Shown here one piece after another: positions 1 through 60,009 of a stretch of DNA of 64,000 bases. Made by a program: the position numbers and the translations under genes. Under the pieces are notes generated by a model, which was not told the DNA's origin, did no database searches, and worked only from the letters and a program-made list of their open reading frames with translations. The stretch covers positions 95,001-159,000 of the forward strand of contig JAWQFJ010001174.1 in NCBI GenBank assembly GCA_034096865.1, read 5' to 3'. This DNA comes from Theodoxus fluviatilis. Taxonomy: Eukaryota; Mollusca; Gastropoda; Cycloneritida; Neritidae. Position 1 is the first letter of the stretch; every line of letters starts with the position of its first letter.

Positions 1-13434
<13,434 letters not shown>

Positions 13435-16400
13435 AGGACTGAGGGACCACTGCTCCCGTCCTTCCTGCTTCTGGTTGTGAAAGAGACTTCAGCCCTGTTT
13501 GGAATGCACGCACCAGCATGTGTGGACGTGACTTGCTCTCCCTTGGGATGAAGCAGCAAGCCTTCCCCACACCTGCTGTCTGATGGGGAGGCAGCTTCCT
13601 GTCTCAGGTACTTCTCCCAGGCAGTTCTCCTGCAGACCACACTACTGTGGCCCAAGCTATGGAGCTGGACATCACCTGTGGAGACTTCCAGCAAGCTTGT
13701 ACTGTCATGGAGGCAGTCGATGTACTGTTTATGATGTGACCATCTTTCTTCAGACCTGAAATGGGATTCTTGTCTCCAAGGCTGAAGCAATTCGGCGAGT
13801 GTTGTTAAGGCAAGTCACTCACTGAAATGACTGCACATCCAGGGATGCTGAATTTTCACATGCAGTCCATATTGGACAAACAAAAGCTGAAGAACAGCCA
13901 CCAGTTACCTCTCTTGCATCTAGCAGTCAGCATCGTCTGTCTCCTGAAAACTGTTGCGGGACCAAAAATCCACTGTAATGGTGGAAACCAAATAGGGCAA
14001 GAGAAAGCTGAAACATAGAAAGTACAGCAACCCCACCAGTCTGGTGAAGAATGCTATTGACATTCTCTCCAATCATAGCTTTACACATGCTCTGCACCAT
14101 AGCATAGCGTGGCAATCCCATCGCCTCTCTTTTGGCAGAGATGCAACAAGAAAGTGTGTGATTGGGATGGGAGATTCTGAGCTTGCTCTGAACTCCTGAA
14201 GTTGCACATTTCAAAGAACTACAAGCAGAACTTCAGCTGCTCAGAAACTGAAGAAAAAAAGAAGCAAAGAATGAAAACAAAAACTGAAAAAGGGCAACTA
14301 GACTGCATTGTGGTAATATTTATTTGACTCTGAATGATAATGTATTGTTTGCAGGAGTCAGAATCGTGGTTTTTGTCTGGCATAATCATCATAGTGGGAC
14401 GGATTATTTGTGGTGAATTGTACAGGATGGGCTATTCTGACAGTGATGCCTTGAACCTTCAGTGTTGTGATGTGAGAGCAGTCAATGATACATACTATAA
14501 TATACTTTTTAGAATGACAAAAAAGCACAAACAAGAACTGAGCTATGGACCTGCAAGTTGTGATGGAATGTTTTGATGGTGGTGCTGATGTTTATCAACA
14601 GATAAAAACTAATCTCATCTGACAGTGGATTTTCTACGTAAACTTCTTCTGAAAAATAATTGTTTGCGTTTCCTGAGAGGAGAATGACAAGAAATCCAGA
14701 TCTTTGGGATACTGACAGCGCATCATTTATTGGAATATCGTGGGCATTCGAACAAGCTTGTGTATGCTGTTGTGAAGTGTGAGGCCACTTTGGCTTGCTC
14801 AAACACTTGTGTATTTCAAGACCCTGATAGAACCCGACTGTGATGTTGAAGCTTCATATTTGAAGACTTTCAAGTCTGTTTGCTTCAGACCCGAGACAGT
14901 GTTGGTGATGACATTCTCTGCAAAGTGACATCTGCCACTTCTTAGTTGTTGGAGCAAAGAACCCCAAAGACTTTAATCCTGCTACATAGTGTGAACATTG
15001 AGAAACGTAGTGAGCATAACTGTTGATCTGAGAATCTTGATGAAAAAACTCAAGTGGGGAGAAAATTTAACTGGCTTGACATATTAAAGACATGTTTTTA
15101 ATTTGAAACTACAGAGGGCAGCAGCTGCTCAGCTGTCTCGTTTCCATAGTGGATGAGCTGGTTCAGGCCAGGATAAAAAGAGCTTGACTCAGATATAGGT
15201 AGAAACATTGTTTTTGTAGTAATGCTTGTCAGCTGGTATGAAGTTTTGTATGTATGTCTGGGGTCTGGGCCTTCCACAGTGTTTTGTAATACCTCAGGAA
15301 TATGACACAACTATAGCAAATTGTCATGCGGAACAAGTGGTGTGAACTTCAGCTTGACTCTCTGCATTCTGTTTCACTCAAATTACTGGCATTTCCAATG
15401 GTTTATCATCATCACAAATACATTCTGAGCTGTAATCGTACTTCAAATTGCACTTGTGATTTGAAACATAAGCTTGTCACACTCTAAAATCATCCAGTGT
15501 ATGTATTTGATAATTGGACCCTGTCAACGGAAAGGTAGGTTTTTATGCAACATATGTGGCACTTGTAAAATGCTTAATTCTTTCATCTTTTTTTTTCCAC
15601 TTTGAGATTGTCTGTGATCAACAAATGATTGAATGGCCAGATTATGCTTGCATGCTGTGTTATGGGTTTGTGGTGGTTGGCACACTTGTGGTTGAATCAA
15701 CTGCAAAACTTGTCAACAAAATCTGTTTTGGTTCTACCTCAAGCTTGATATTTTTTTTCCCAAAATTTGGACGGTTTAAGTTGATTTTCTTTTGCATGGA
15801 TGATCTGCAAAGCTGGACTGGTGTGTTGGTGTAGATGGAAGTGTGTGAGTGATTTCCAGTGGCAGCTGAGGCTAACTTGGCATACCTCAAACACTGACTC
15901 CAAATGCGAGGTTCAATGTGCCGGTCAGAATCTTCACCAGTAACAGTAGCCATTATCAAAATTTGATTTGAAAAAAAAAACTGTTCCTTCTGCACAGTGA
16001 CATTTGAACCATTGTTATTTGGAAAAATATTAAACAAATGGAATATTAGCAGGAAGAGCTGTGTTTGTTTACATGTAATTAAGATGTTGATGTATCCTGG
16101 CATGAATCATGCACCTCCATTTTTTAGATAAATTGGATAGAAAGGGGATCTTACATATGGATACCAATCCTAGCTATAGTGGGCTTATTTTGATGGTGAA
16201 AATGTATGTCATATTCCAACATGTACAAAAATGATTGCTTGGTTCCATCTTTTTGAAGATGTGGATGGCTCCTCACTAACTGAACTGGTTAAAATTATTT
16301 ATGAAGTTTTAAATAATTATTTGAGCTCTGTTAGTTTCATTTGGGTACTACCATCTTCAACAAATTAGAAAAAAATGTTTTGTCTAGTTCTGTGTCCTCA

Positions 16401-16455
16401 ACAAATTGGAAAAGTTGGAAGTACCTAGTTCTATGCTTAGTTTGTGATGTTTGTG

Positions 16456-16571
<116 letters not shown>

Positions 16572-17464
16572 ATGAATGCATGAGTACATGCATGTGTAAG
16601 AGAGACAGGAAGAGAGTGAGTGCTTGTGACATGTTCAAATATTTGTGGATTCCTCCTTCGAGTTGTTGCATACCCCCAAACACTTCAAATTTAATTAGCT
16701 TGATTTTTATGCTTAGCACCTGCCCAGAACCTCATAAACATTCCCATTTAGCAAGCTACTGTTTCATAGTTCATTTACCTGACAGAATGCATTGTTAGTT
16801 TTCCATGACAATTTGTTTTCAAGGTTTTTTTTTTCCCATCTGTGTAGCACCATTCCATTTGATCCAGAGCATGCAGATACTTCATGTGTTGACATGTTTC
16901 TCAAATGGATCTACAATGCACTGTACACACAAACTGAAAAACAAAGCACGAGGGCAGCATTGCTTCACGGTACGTTGTGTGGCTGTGAACAGCTGACACT
17001 TGCATGAAATTTCGAACAAACAAATGGCAGCAAACTTTTCACCTCCAAGCACTTGTCAGCTACTAGTAGTTGTGTTGTGATTCGTGGTGTTTTATCAGTC
17101 CCACCTGCAAGGATGCAGTGCAAAAAAATGGCTCGGGGTGAACACAAGATCGTGGAATCATTGAACTCATTGGAGATGGATTCATGTCATGTTTAGCAGT
17201 GGACTGTGATGACCGTTGTTGCGATTCAGTCACCTGTTTGTTTCTCTCTGCCTGTGGCAGCAGTGGGGGAATGATTTGATGTCATCAAGATCTGATGGGA
17301 ACTGATATAAGAGATGTCCCAGCTTCATGGAAGAATTCCTTGTAATTGTCTGCAGTCTGATAATTCAGACTTGACCTGACCACAAAGTTTTAATTCCCAT
17401 TTGATTTTCTTGTATATCTCCACATTATGCATGCTATTTAATCATCTGTATGATATTCTCAGTG

Positions 17465-17470
17465 AATAAA
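17465..17470 (+). terminator. Candidate polyadenylation signal
   Basis: AATAAA with a U/GU-rich element about 30 bases downstream. It is the best placed signal for the plus-strand gene. Confidence 0.45.
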
Positions 17471-17873
17471 ATTGAAAGATGCCGTTTTACCAATGTTTCT
17501 TGTTCCTGCTCAGTTGGAGTCACAGTTCCATTGTCTTCAACTGAAGGTTATCAAGTTGTAATGGCCACTCTGGTGACAGTGTGGAATTGATGATTTGCAA
17601 CCTTAGTGACAAAACAGCTACTGTTATAGGAAAAAAGAATGATCTTGACATGTGATGGTTCTCAAATCTACTCCCAAAGTTCTTGACATTACATTTTTTA
17701 TATTTTATTTTATTTACGGAAATAAAGAAACGGGGGGAGGGGTGTGTGTGTGTGTGTGTGTGTGTGTGTTCTCATCATTATCAATCATCATTATGCCACC
17801 CAGTAACCTCTGGCTGTATGAGCCCATCATTTGTGTAGCCTGAACCCTTGACTCCGGGGGGCAAAAACAGACT

Positions 17874-18160
17874 GCTGGGGGCAAGCTAAGCAAGTGCTAC
17901 TGAAGCAGATGCTGGGGGCAATCTAAGCAAGTGCTACTGAAGCAGATGCTGGGGGCAAGCTAAGCAAGTGCTACTGAAGCAGATGCTGGGGGCAATCTAA
18001 GCAAGTGCTACTGAAGCAGATGCTGGGGGCAAGCTAAGCAAGTGCTACTGAAGCAGATGCTGGGGGCAAGCTAAGCAAGTGCTACTGAAGCAGATGCTGG
18101 GGGCAAGCTAAGCAAGTGCTACTGAAGCAGATGCTGGGGGCAAGCTAAGCAAGTGCTACT
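17874..18160 (+). repeat. 37-bp tandem repeat, 8 copies
   Basis: The unit begins GCTGGGGGCAAGCTAAGCAA and ends CTGAAGCAGAT. Units 2 and 4 carry CAATCTA in place of CAAGCTA, showing a two-unit duplication step. It lies between the convergent 3' ends of the FAM149B1 and BTB genes. Confidence 0.95.
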
Positions 18161-20024
18161 GGTACAGACGAAAGTGCGAGGACCACGCCATTCCAGCTGA
18201 TGAGAGAGGCATCCAGGTGCCTAAGATTAGAGGAACAAGGATTCCTCTTAAGACCTGAACTCGGAACAGTCTGTCCCAAATATTGTTTGTTTCCATTTCC
18301 TCATTACTGAGTAGGGGGGATAAGGTAAGAGAAAATGTTTAGAAGGGTGCATTATAATAATACTGCATCTCCTCTTTAAATTACAATCAGGCGTCACTAT
18401 AGTTGGAAACAAAAAGACGATCAAGTAAAGAATTTTATTGTTATCCAAGTTGCACAGGAAAATCATGATAGCAAACTTTTCATCCAAATCTACATAAAAT
18501 CCACACTCTCTGGAATTGCAGGATAGCCAATGCAGAGATGTCAGTTCTTGCTTTCCAACAAAGAGTAAAAAGTATAATCAGTCACTGTGGACCTTACAGT
18601 GGACTATGTACAGTTTGTACATAGGAATAAAGAGTCAATACACAGTCTGTTGCTATACATGGTTCACTCTTGGACTGTATCAAAAGGGTAAGTAAAATAA
18701 ACCAACACTGTTATTGAAGTCAATGAGGACGAAACAGCTTATGGGTGTACTGGGAGAGTAAAACGCTGTGGACTGGTGCTGAAAAATTTGTCACTCACAT
18801 CAATGCACACAGAGATGCAGACATAACCTTAAAATCAATGTTATGTGTGTAGCCACATGTGTATAATGATCCCCTGTATAAAGTATTCATGAATTGTCAA
18901 CATCATACATGAACCTTCCCCAAGTAAGAATCGGTCATAAATGGAAATTCATTTTCTGAGGATGAAAAAATTGTCCCTGTGAGTATGATCTGAAACTGTT
19001 GACTTAAACACTTTTAGGCGAAAATATGGAGAAAAAAGTAATAAAAACACAATGCACTGAAAGGACATGTTACATATCTGTCCATGCTGAACATGCACCA
19101 CAACCAACAATGTTTGAGAAGAAATTGCAGTGTGTCACTTTCAGCAGATCAAGATAGCATCTGCCCCCAAAATCTCTGCACATCTACAGCAACCCTCTAT
19201 CTGTCCTTTCCTTTTAGACTATGTTCTCCAGCACACTCAGTCTCAACTCTCTTTCCAGAACACATCATTGCACACCATGAAAAAAAAAGTTTTAAAGAAA
19301 GAACAACATTAATCAGCGAACAGCAGAGTACACATAATGATAGGGTTTGAAAACATCTCATGTTTGGCAAAATATCGGAAAGAGTTTGTTTTAGTTTGGC
19401 CAAGATGAGAGCAGTTCATAAGTCTTCATCATATTTAACGCGCAGAGCTCTGACATTTTATCATTTGATTGTTATAAGTGCAAATTATTTCGCAGTGCTT
19501 ATAAATCCTACTTCCAGATCTAGTGCCAAAGCAATAATTTATGAGAGACATTCACTGTGCATAACTTTCTTCATTCTTGGAGAGAGTGTGGTTTCCAGAT
19601 TATCACAGGAAGACACAAAGTGTAGCATTAGTAACCTTCACAGAAAACAAGCAGTCATTACTTGGTTTTCCTGTTTGATCAATGTATCCATTAATTATGA
19701 GCACCATATAATTCAAGAGACATTAATCATAGACAAGTGTATTGGATCTAAGCCAGTGTATTGAACTGTAGGTTCTCTTTGGAAGTGTTTTTCACTGTTT
19801 CAATTCTTCTGATCGTCTAGCATTTTACAGAATCAAAGCTAACTTGCGAGCATGAGTTCTTTTCAGTGAAGAAGTGTGGGTGATGGGTGTAGACTGTAAG
19901 CTGTCTGTTTTTCCAGTAAGCTTACACACAACAATTAAAATGATAATAAAACTGACAATTCTGTGAATCTAGTATGACATCTGAGCTTCAACTGATATGT
20001 TGCCAGGATACCTTAAAAAAGGTC

Positions 20025-20264
20025 CAGGGCCCGTATTCACAACGGCGATTTATCTTTTTAACACTCGATTTATCCCCTAGCCCCGCGTTATCTTGATCGG
20101 TTAGATAAGGTATGCTCGTCAGAGGATCATAGGTTGTGCTTTGCTATAAATACTGGTTTCCAGCCAAGGGAGAGCGGAACAGGCAGTTTGAATCGTCTGA
20201 GTTTAGAGATAAATCGGAGTTAAAATAAATCACCGATAAATCGCCTTTGTGAATACAGGCCCTG
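20025..20264. mobile_element. MITE with CAGGGCC terminal inverted repeats
   Basis: A 240-bp element. The left end CAGGGCCCGTATTCACAACG and the reverse complement of the right end agree over 30 bases with two mismatches and run into GGCGATTTATC on both sides. CAGGG ends recall hAT-type MITEs, but no clear target-site duplication is seen, so the superfamily is open. There is no coding capacity. Confidence 0.85.
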
Positions 20265-23200
20265 TTGGTTTATTAGTTTTCGGTTCCTTTCAACCAAAAC
20301 CCCAAATAATTACCTCCATGATATGCTGCAAGTGTGCAGAGTCATTTCCTGAGTTTCTTTTGTCAAAGTCAGTTGACCCTGCACAAGCACGAACAGGAGT
20401 CCATGAATGATTCATTGACAATCGGACTTCAAGTCTTCAGCTTCTGCATGTTCACACTTCAATAACATTTTACCACAAGTTGCTGGTGGTAGGCAATAAC
20501 CTAATATTGAAATGCATCACCTCTGCATGGCTTTTTCTACTAGAACCAGTAAGTTCCATCTGTGTCAGTCAAACAAACAGGAAGACTAATGTTGTGCAGT
20601 TTGTAAAGTAATTAGCACTTCTCTTGTCAATCTTGTTCCACTCGCTCTGAAGCACCAGCACCCATTCACACCTTACAAGATGCCAAAGAGATGAGCAGAT
20701 CAGAAGCTTGATAGAAAACAGTTTGTACCCTTTCCCCATGCTCTACCAAAAAGTCGCTTTTTCTTCAACCAGGGCAGTGAAATATGCCAGGAAAAAAAAA
20801 TGCCACACAAGAAAGACACTGATTCAAACAAGACAAAATACACACCCTGCTATCAGGGCCAGCCAAAAGAAATATGGGGTGAAATCCAATAACAAGGTAA
20901 AATGATATGGCCAGTACATATTGCAACAATTAGGGGGTTACCACCACTCAAAGTCAAACCACACAAAACCAGGAACCAAGGACTAGACCAACTTAAGCAC
21001 GCCCAAGTCTTCATCTGGACACTTGTTGAAAGGAAACCTTCAGGAAAAACACTGCAGCTGACAGTATATACAAGTCCAACCTGATGATGAGTGAAATATC
21101 TCCTCACAGAACACTTTATACACTGCTTTATGCTTGTACAGTTTGCACTGTAAGTCTTCAGTGATTAAGAAAATTTGATAAATATAGATCTCTCAAAAAG
21201 AGAATGTGCAAAGTAATGATGCTCCATTCAGACATAGAAACAAAATCACTGACAAATTCAAATTTTTTCATTCATCAATATGTCAAAATGGAAAATGGTT
21301 TGATAAAAATGAAACAGTTCAGTTTCTCTTGATTTATGGATAATTTGCCTCATCTCAGTGGCAGATGCACACTAGAGACAACATGGAATAGACTTCAGTG
21401 GCTTATCAAAAAGTAAACCTACTTACTAAGGTGGCAAATCATAAAAGGATACAGCATTACAGTTTCCTCAACAGTTCCATCAGAGCTGACATGAGGCTAG
21501 CCTACAGCTTTCTCCTCCTGTTTGTTCTTCTCCCCTTCCTCGATCCACAGTCAATAAGCACTCACATCTCAGGCATCTACCTCAGCATTGGTAACCACAC
21601 TTTTTTCCAGTGGTAGACTCCATGAGCAAGAAACAGGGCTTAACTCGTGAACTCGCTTCTTCCCACACACAAAAATTTCTATGGGTACAGTGAAGTCTGA
21701 CACTGAAAATTGTGGATACAGTGCAAAGATATATCTATTCAATTTTGGCCTATCTGCATGGGTGAGCAGTGGAGATGCTGTTGGAATGACAGATGCTACG
21801 GCCCCATGACTAGGGCTTACAGTTTTCTCTGGAGCCTGAGCACCTAGGAATGGCTGGCTGTGACCAATGTACAACAAAACCTTTACTTCTTCATCTTGTT
21901 TGATCCCTCTAGCTGTTGACAGAGATGGAATGCCTTGGTCAAAGTTATTTCGGCAAAAGTCCATGCACACTTGTCTTTGCAACTGCAATCCATGGTGGGT
22001 GGCGTGAGTAGAGAAGGGTAAGGGACGGCAGGGGATGGGTAAAAGGTGCAAAAATAACAACCACTAGCATGAAACATTGGGAGAAGTTGATCATTGCACA
22101 AGGATTCCTTCCTCATCAAATCTTGTTAACAATCACCAACTTAAACACATACTGCCACATTTCCACAGTGGAAGTGAGGTGGAGATAAAACTCCATTGCA
22201 CAACTTTGTGAAATGAAATATCCATTAAAAAAAATATAAATAAACAAACAAGCAGGAATTTCAAAAGTGTTTTTTTTTGTTAGGGGTGCAAGAGAAAAAG
22301 CCTGTTTGAAGAAATTTAGATTTCAAAGCTCCTCTGGGAAGCTCAATGGATTAAGGACAGAAGGTCATGGTGAGCACATTCAAAGCCAACTAGATGTGCT
22401 TGTGAATGGTTCATGTACCTATACTTCTCTCCTTCCTTGACTTTTAACATTCATAATCACATTTTCATGTCAAAGCCATTTTCCTTTACGCTCTACTCTA
22501 CAAAAGAAATTTTCCACAATTTTGGGCAATAGAGTCTGCGAGTTTGAAAGAGAACTGTAGATTGCTTGGTGATGAAGTTGTTGATCTGTGTACAAAGTAA
22601 GCCCCACTGGAGAGGAATAGACAAGACATGATTGTAGAAGTAGGCAAACATTATCCACAGAGGATATCCTTGACATCAAAGGAATTTACACCTGAAATCC
22701 CCATAAATGGCCAGCTAAATTCCTCCCATATCAATTCTATGCAGTCAAAAATATACTGCATTATCAAGAACTCCTCGTCATTTCAGAAGACTACTATATT
22801 TCATGCAGTGATGCAGACCCAAAAAAATGTTTGGTAGCACAGTTATTGGGATCATCTCCACCAATAAGAACCAACCACTGCTGTTCCTCATTGGAACAAA
22901 GGCTTGTGTGCATCAACATCCAATACATGGGAAATGCTTTGGGAACAATGCTTTAATCCACATTTGAACCATGGGCATCAGACTGCAATTTCTTCAACAG
23001 CATGCCTACAGGGAAAAATATCCCTTCACACCATCCATCTGGAAGCTAACATTTCCTACACACCAAACAACTTCCAGTGATCGGACAATGCAGACACCTT
23101 GGTGTATCTGTGTATGTAAATATATGTAAATACAAAACTCTGCATATCACAGGTGAATGACCCAAACAGGCAAATAACTTCAATTTCTCACTTTAAAAAA

Positions 23201-24096
23201 AACACAACTAACACAACCAAATTCATTGGTCTAGTAACAAACACGCTTACTATCAAACTAAAATGAACAGAATGTCTTCACTTTAGCATGTACACTAAAA
23301 AGATATTAAGGAGAACTGAATACATATGCTCATGTTGTCTTTCCCACAGCATTTTCTACAGGAATAATTGCTTTCAAAATTATGTCACTTCTTCAACCAT
23401 ATGCAGGGAGATTGAAAACAGTTCTTTAATTCTTTTACCTTGAAATGATTAGAAAAACAAAATATGAAATCTATCCTGCAATGAGTACAATAAATAAATA
23501 AATGCAGACTTTAAATAGAAGTCTTGTACAGTGCAAATTTCATGCTATACACTCTATATGTTGTCAAAGTTATCATGCTAGCCGGTAAACAATCCATCAC
23601 AAATACAAAGTCACCAAAAAAGACATCCAATAAATGCAAAAGTGTGGGAAAATAATTCAGATTATCAATTTTTAAAAAGCTATACTACCACAGCCTTTGA
23701 AAAAAAAATGCCTTCAATAATGTAAGCAAGCAACAGTTCCCTTGGCAACTAATGTTACAGTAATAAAACAATACTTCCTGTTGACCTCTCCAGATGCATC
23801 CTTGCATTGACAGGTGATGTGCGTACAAGCAAATAATGAAACAACAGGCAATACTTCAAATCGTGGATGAAACTGCAAGGGATATAACTTCTGGTTCAAT
23901 GACAAGTGCCATCACTAACACTTTGCAAACACGACGTCACTCAAAGGTAAAATGCAGACATAAACACACAAGGACCATAAAATAAAATGACTGTTAAATC
24001 TATGTACAATGGGAAAATGGAAAAACCATTTGTAGTCGTACCTCGATATAAGCCATGATGCAATATTGTTCCATTATAAAATCAATATTTTTTTAA

Positions 24097-24152
24097 GGGT
24101 TGGGGGGGGGGGGGGGGGGGGGGGTTGGTTGGGGGGGGGGGGGGGGTTGGTT
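24097..24152 (+). repeat. Poly-G runs (C-rich in the BTB transcript)
   Basis: Two long G runs separated by GGTTGGTT lie about 530 bases downstream of the BTB stop codon on the opposite strand. They could form G-quadruplexes on the plus strand, and they may also be of inexact length in the assembly. Confidence 0.7.
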
Positions 24153-24676
24153 TTCCAGCCTTCCTCCTCATGAGCATTATCAAAAGTTCGGGAATTAGCT
24201 GCTCAGAGAAAAATGTTGTCATATTTCCAAGGCAACTAGTCAAACAACTCATGTCATAGTTACTGCCTCGAGTTTCCATCCTAACACTGCCAGAACTCAA
24301 CAGATGGGTAGGTATCTCCATGCTCTGATAACAACCACAAACCTATAACCCACATGACTAGACACAAAACAAAGGGAGAAGAGGTGGAAAAGTGGAGGGT
24401 GGGATGGAAAACACCTGGAGGAGAGAAAGAGCGAGAAGCGGGGTTAACAACCATTAAAAGTACAGAGAAGGAGGCTGAGAGAAGGAGAGACATGGGAGCA
24501 AGGTAAAGAAAAGATTCAGTGGGAAAATGAGGGCAAGAAAGGCAGAGTGTTTAGATGCAACTAGTGCTAGGAGAGGAGAGGAAGGGGTAAGAAGGGAGAG
24601 AGATGGAAAAGCTATGGCTCTATGAGGAAAGAAATTGAGATGGTGAGGAGAACATAGAGCGGGGTGAGGACGGGGG

Positions 24677-54880
<30,204 letters not shown>

Positions 54881-54898
54881 GTTGGTGTTTACATTATT

Positions 54899-54910
54899 CG
54901 CGCACGCGCA
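54899..54910. promoter_or_regulatory. NRF1-type promoter box
   Basis: CGCGCACGCGCA matches the palindromic NRF1 consensus YGCGCAYGCGCR at every position. It starts 19 bases upstream of the BTB-gene ATG. The surrounding 100 bases are richer in CpG than the rest of the window. This suggests a TATA-less housekeeping promoter with a very short 5' UTR. Confidence 0.6.
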
Positions 54911-56247
54911 GAATAAACGATGGATGCCCATGCCTAAAAATAGTTACTTACACATTCACCTCTCTGAGGTAAAACATGTGCACAAGAACACGCTGGCGCT
55001 GCTGAGGCGATCGGGTTTGATGCGTCATGGATGTGCCAGGAAACATCTGTCGGTTTTTCTTGCGTTAGAAAATTAAGCGAAAATCTCAGTCCTGGTTTAG
55101 TTAAATGTAATAGCCAGAAATATGATTATTTTGTTTGCGGAATATCTATTATTATGCTAATCTGAATGATAGGGATAATGCACTCCATTTATGTGAACTT
55201 CCAGACGAAAGGAAATTAATGGCGTGATATACAACATGTGCTCCATCTCAGCAGTGCTTAATTGTTACACTGAAACACTATTGAATTGTTGCGTGCTCTT
55301 TGTGAGTAGCACAACTCCTGAGGCAAAAGTAAAAAATATGAAGTCTGCATGACCAGAATACCCACGATGTAGTTGTACAAAATAAAGCTGTTCTCGATTT
55401 TAATAACGAATACAAAAGTTTTCCTCCTTAAGAGTCACTTGGGAGCAAGCTTGCCTGAAACGCTTAACACACCCTACTGGTGTAAATAAGTACATTGCTG
55501 TTGCCCCCTGTAATGGATAGAGAATGCTTATTGGAGCTGGAAGGGCTTGCGTGCATCTGGTTATTGGCAATGCCGACAGAGGGGAGAGGGAGGAGGAGGT
55601 CTGGTGTTTTCACTCTGTAGATAATTCCAGCCCAGAAGTAAGCAATAAAGTGTTCTTGGCTGGTTATCTGAAAACGGAAAGCCTAATTGTGAGTGTTCAT
55701 CATGGCTAGGACTACCAGGTCCGTGCATCTGTAGCTGATACTGTCATTGTAGAGAATGAACACCTCAATCACAGCAGGTCAGAACTACCAACACTGATGT
55801 CCCAGAGAGCTCCGACTCTCTGGTTTTGCCCCTCCAGTTATGCTGAGATTTGATGCCTGGGACATGTATGAAGAGGTTGCTATGCCCCAATGACCGACCT
55901 CCTGTACAGCTGCCTGGCAACAGGATCCCAAAAGGCTGCCCACAGCCACACAGCAACGATAATGTGTGCAGGGGGCACCACCAGAGGCAGCTGGGAATGT
56001 CCCCCTGAGGGCTGCTGCAGTTGTAAAGGTGCCATCAAAGAGGACATGCAAGGTGAAGTGGATAGGCAACTGCAGGACAAGAGGAGGCAGAGGGAGCAGA
56101 AGGCACTTTCCTCTCGGCTCTCTGCAGTTAGTGAAAAGTGTGGCAGAGACTGCCATCTAGACAGGGACTCGATCCCTAGCCACCCCAGACATTGTCCCAG
56201 GCCATCTATCCTACTAAGGCCTTACCATTGTCCATCAAGACAGTAAT

Positions 56248-56286
<39 letters not shown>

Positions 56287-56869
56287 GAGAATGCTCAGAC
56301 AATCACAGGCTAGCCATGCAGACTGTGCAGCAAGAGTAATCTAAGTGAATATGAAGGTTCAAGCTTCTATGCCAGGATTTTTCACCCATCAATTTAAAAG
56401 TGCACTAACCCCATAGTCAGCAGGCCACCCTAACTACCATTCCAACATCATCTCAACCCACTGAGGATCAAACCATGCTGCAGATGAATACACCAGAGTT
56501 AACTTTCACAAACGTTCAGCGCAGTCCTCACAGGAACCAATTGAACTCCTGGGTTTGGTGAAGCAGTTTGATTTACAGCCTTGCTCAAGGATGTAACTCT
56601 AGGATCCGTGCTGCTAGTGACTGCAAGTTGAAAACTAACCATGTACTGAGTGGACACCCAGCAAGATGGAGTAGAATAAGTTTAATGTGGGTTTGTTAAC
56701 TTGACTTTTCCCTTTTTTTAGACTGGCATACTAGATTTCCAGGAGTGCACACATATGTACACACACACATATGCCTGCACACACACATATACATATGCAC
56801 ACCCACACATACACACATGCATGCATACACAAAAACCAAAGACTTGCAGAAACTTTAGACTTTAACAAC
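54911..56869. other. Intergenic region between RAD54B and the BTB gene
   Basis: No exon is recognised. The part 55.7-56.3 kb has higher GC and unusual open frames, and ends in a (CTA)n tract at 56250-56287, like a dispersed repeat with a microsatellite tail. I do not recognise the family. The proximal 150 bases next to the BTB start are promoter-like. Confidence 0.4.
56250..56287 (+). repeat. (CTA)n microsatellite
   Basis: Twelve CTA units, possibly the tail of an unrecognised dispersed repeat to the left. Confidence 0.9.
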
Positions 56870-56875
56870 TTTATT
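56870..56875 (-). terminator. RAD54B polyadenylation signal
   Basis: AATAAA on the minus strand begins only 20 bases after the RAD54B stop codon. A 3' UTR of about 40 bases would follow if it is used. Confidence 0.55.
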
Positions 56876-56895
56876 CATTTAACAAGAGTCTGCAG

Positions 56896-59992
<3,097 letters not shown>

Positions 59993-60009
59993 CTGGGGAG
60001 CATGAAGAA

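Larger units (their letters stand above)
18434..24676 (-). other. Possible long 3' UTR of the BTB gene
   Basis: Apart from one 240-bp MITE and a poly-G run, this stretch holds no recognisable exon or repeat array. On the minus strand AATAAA occurs at 18434-18439. If that is the real signal, the 3' UTR would be about 6 kb. Nearer signals (for example at 20271) cannot be excluded. Confidence 0.3.

Noticed and set aside
55785..56246. Opposed ORFs of 118 and 123 codons (MTDLLYSCLATG..., MAVSATLFTNC...)
   Set aside because: No recognisable domain, no splice links to either neighbour, and the region ends in a (CTA)n tract like a repeat. Left as unassigned intergenic sequence.
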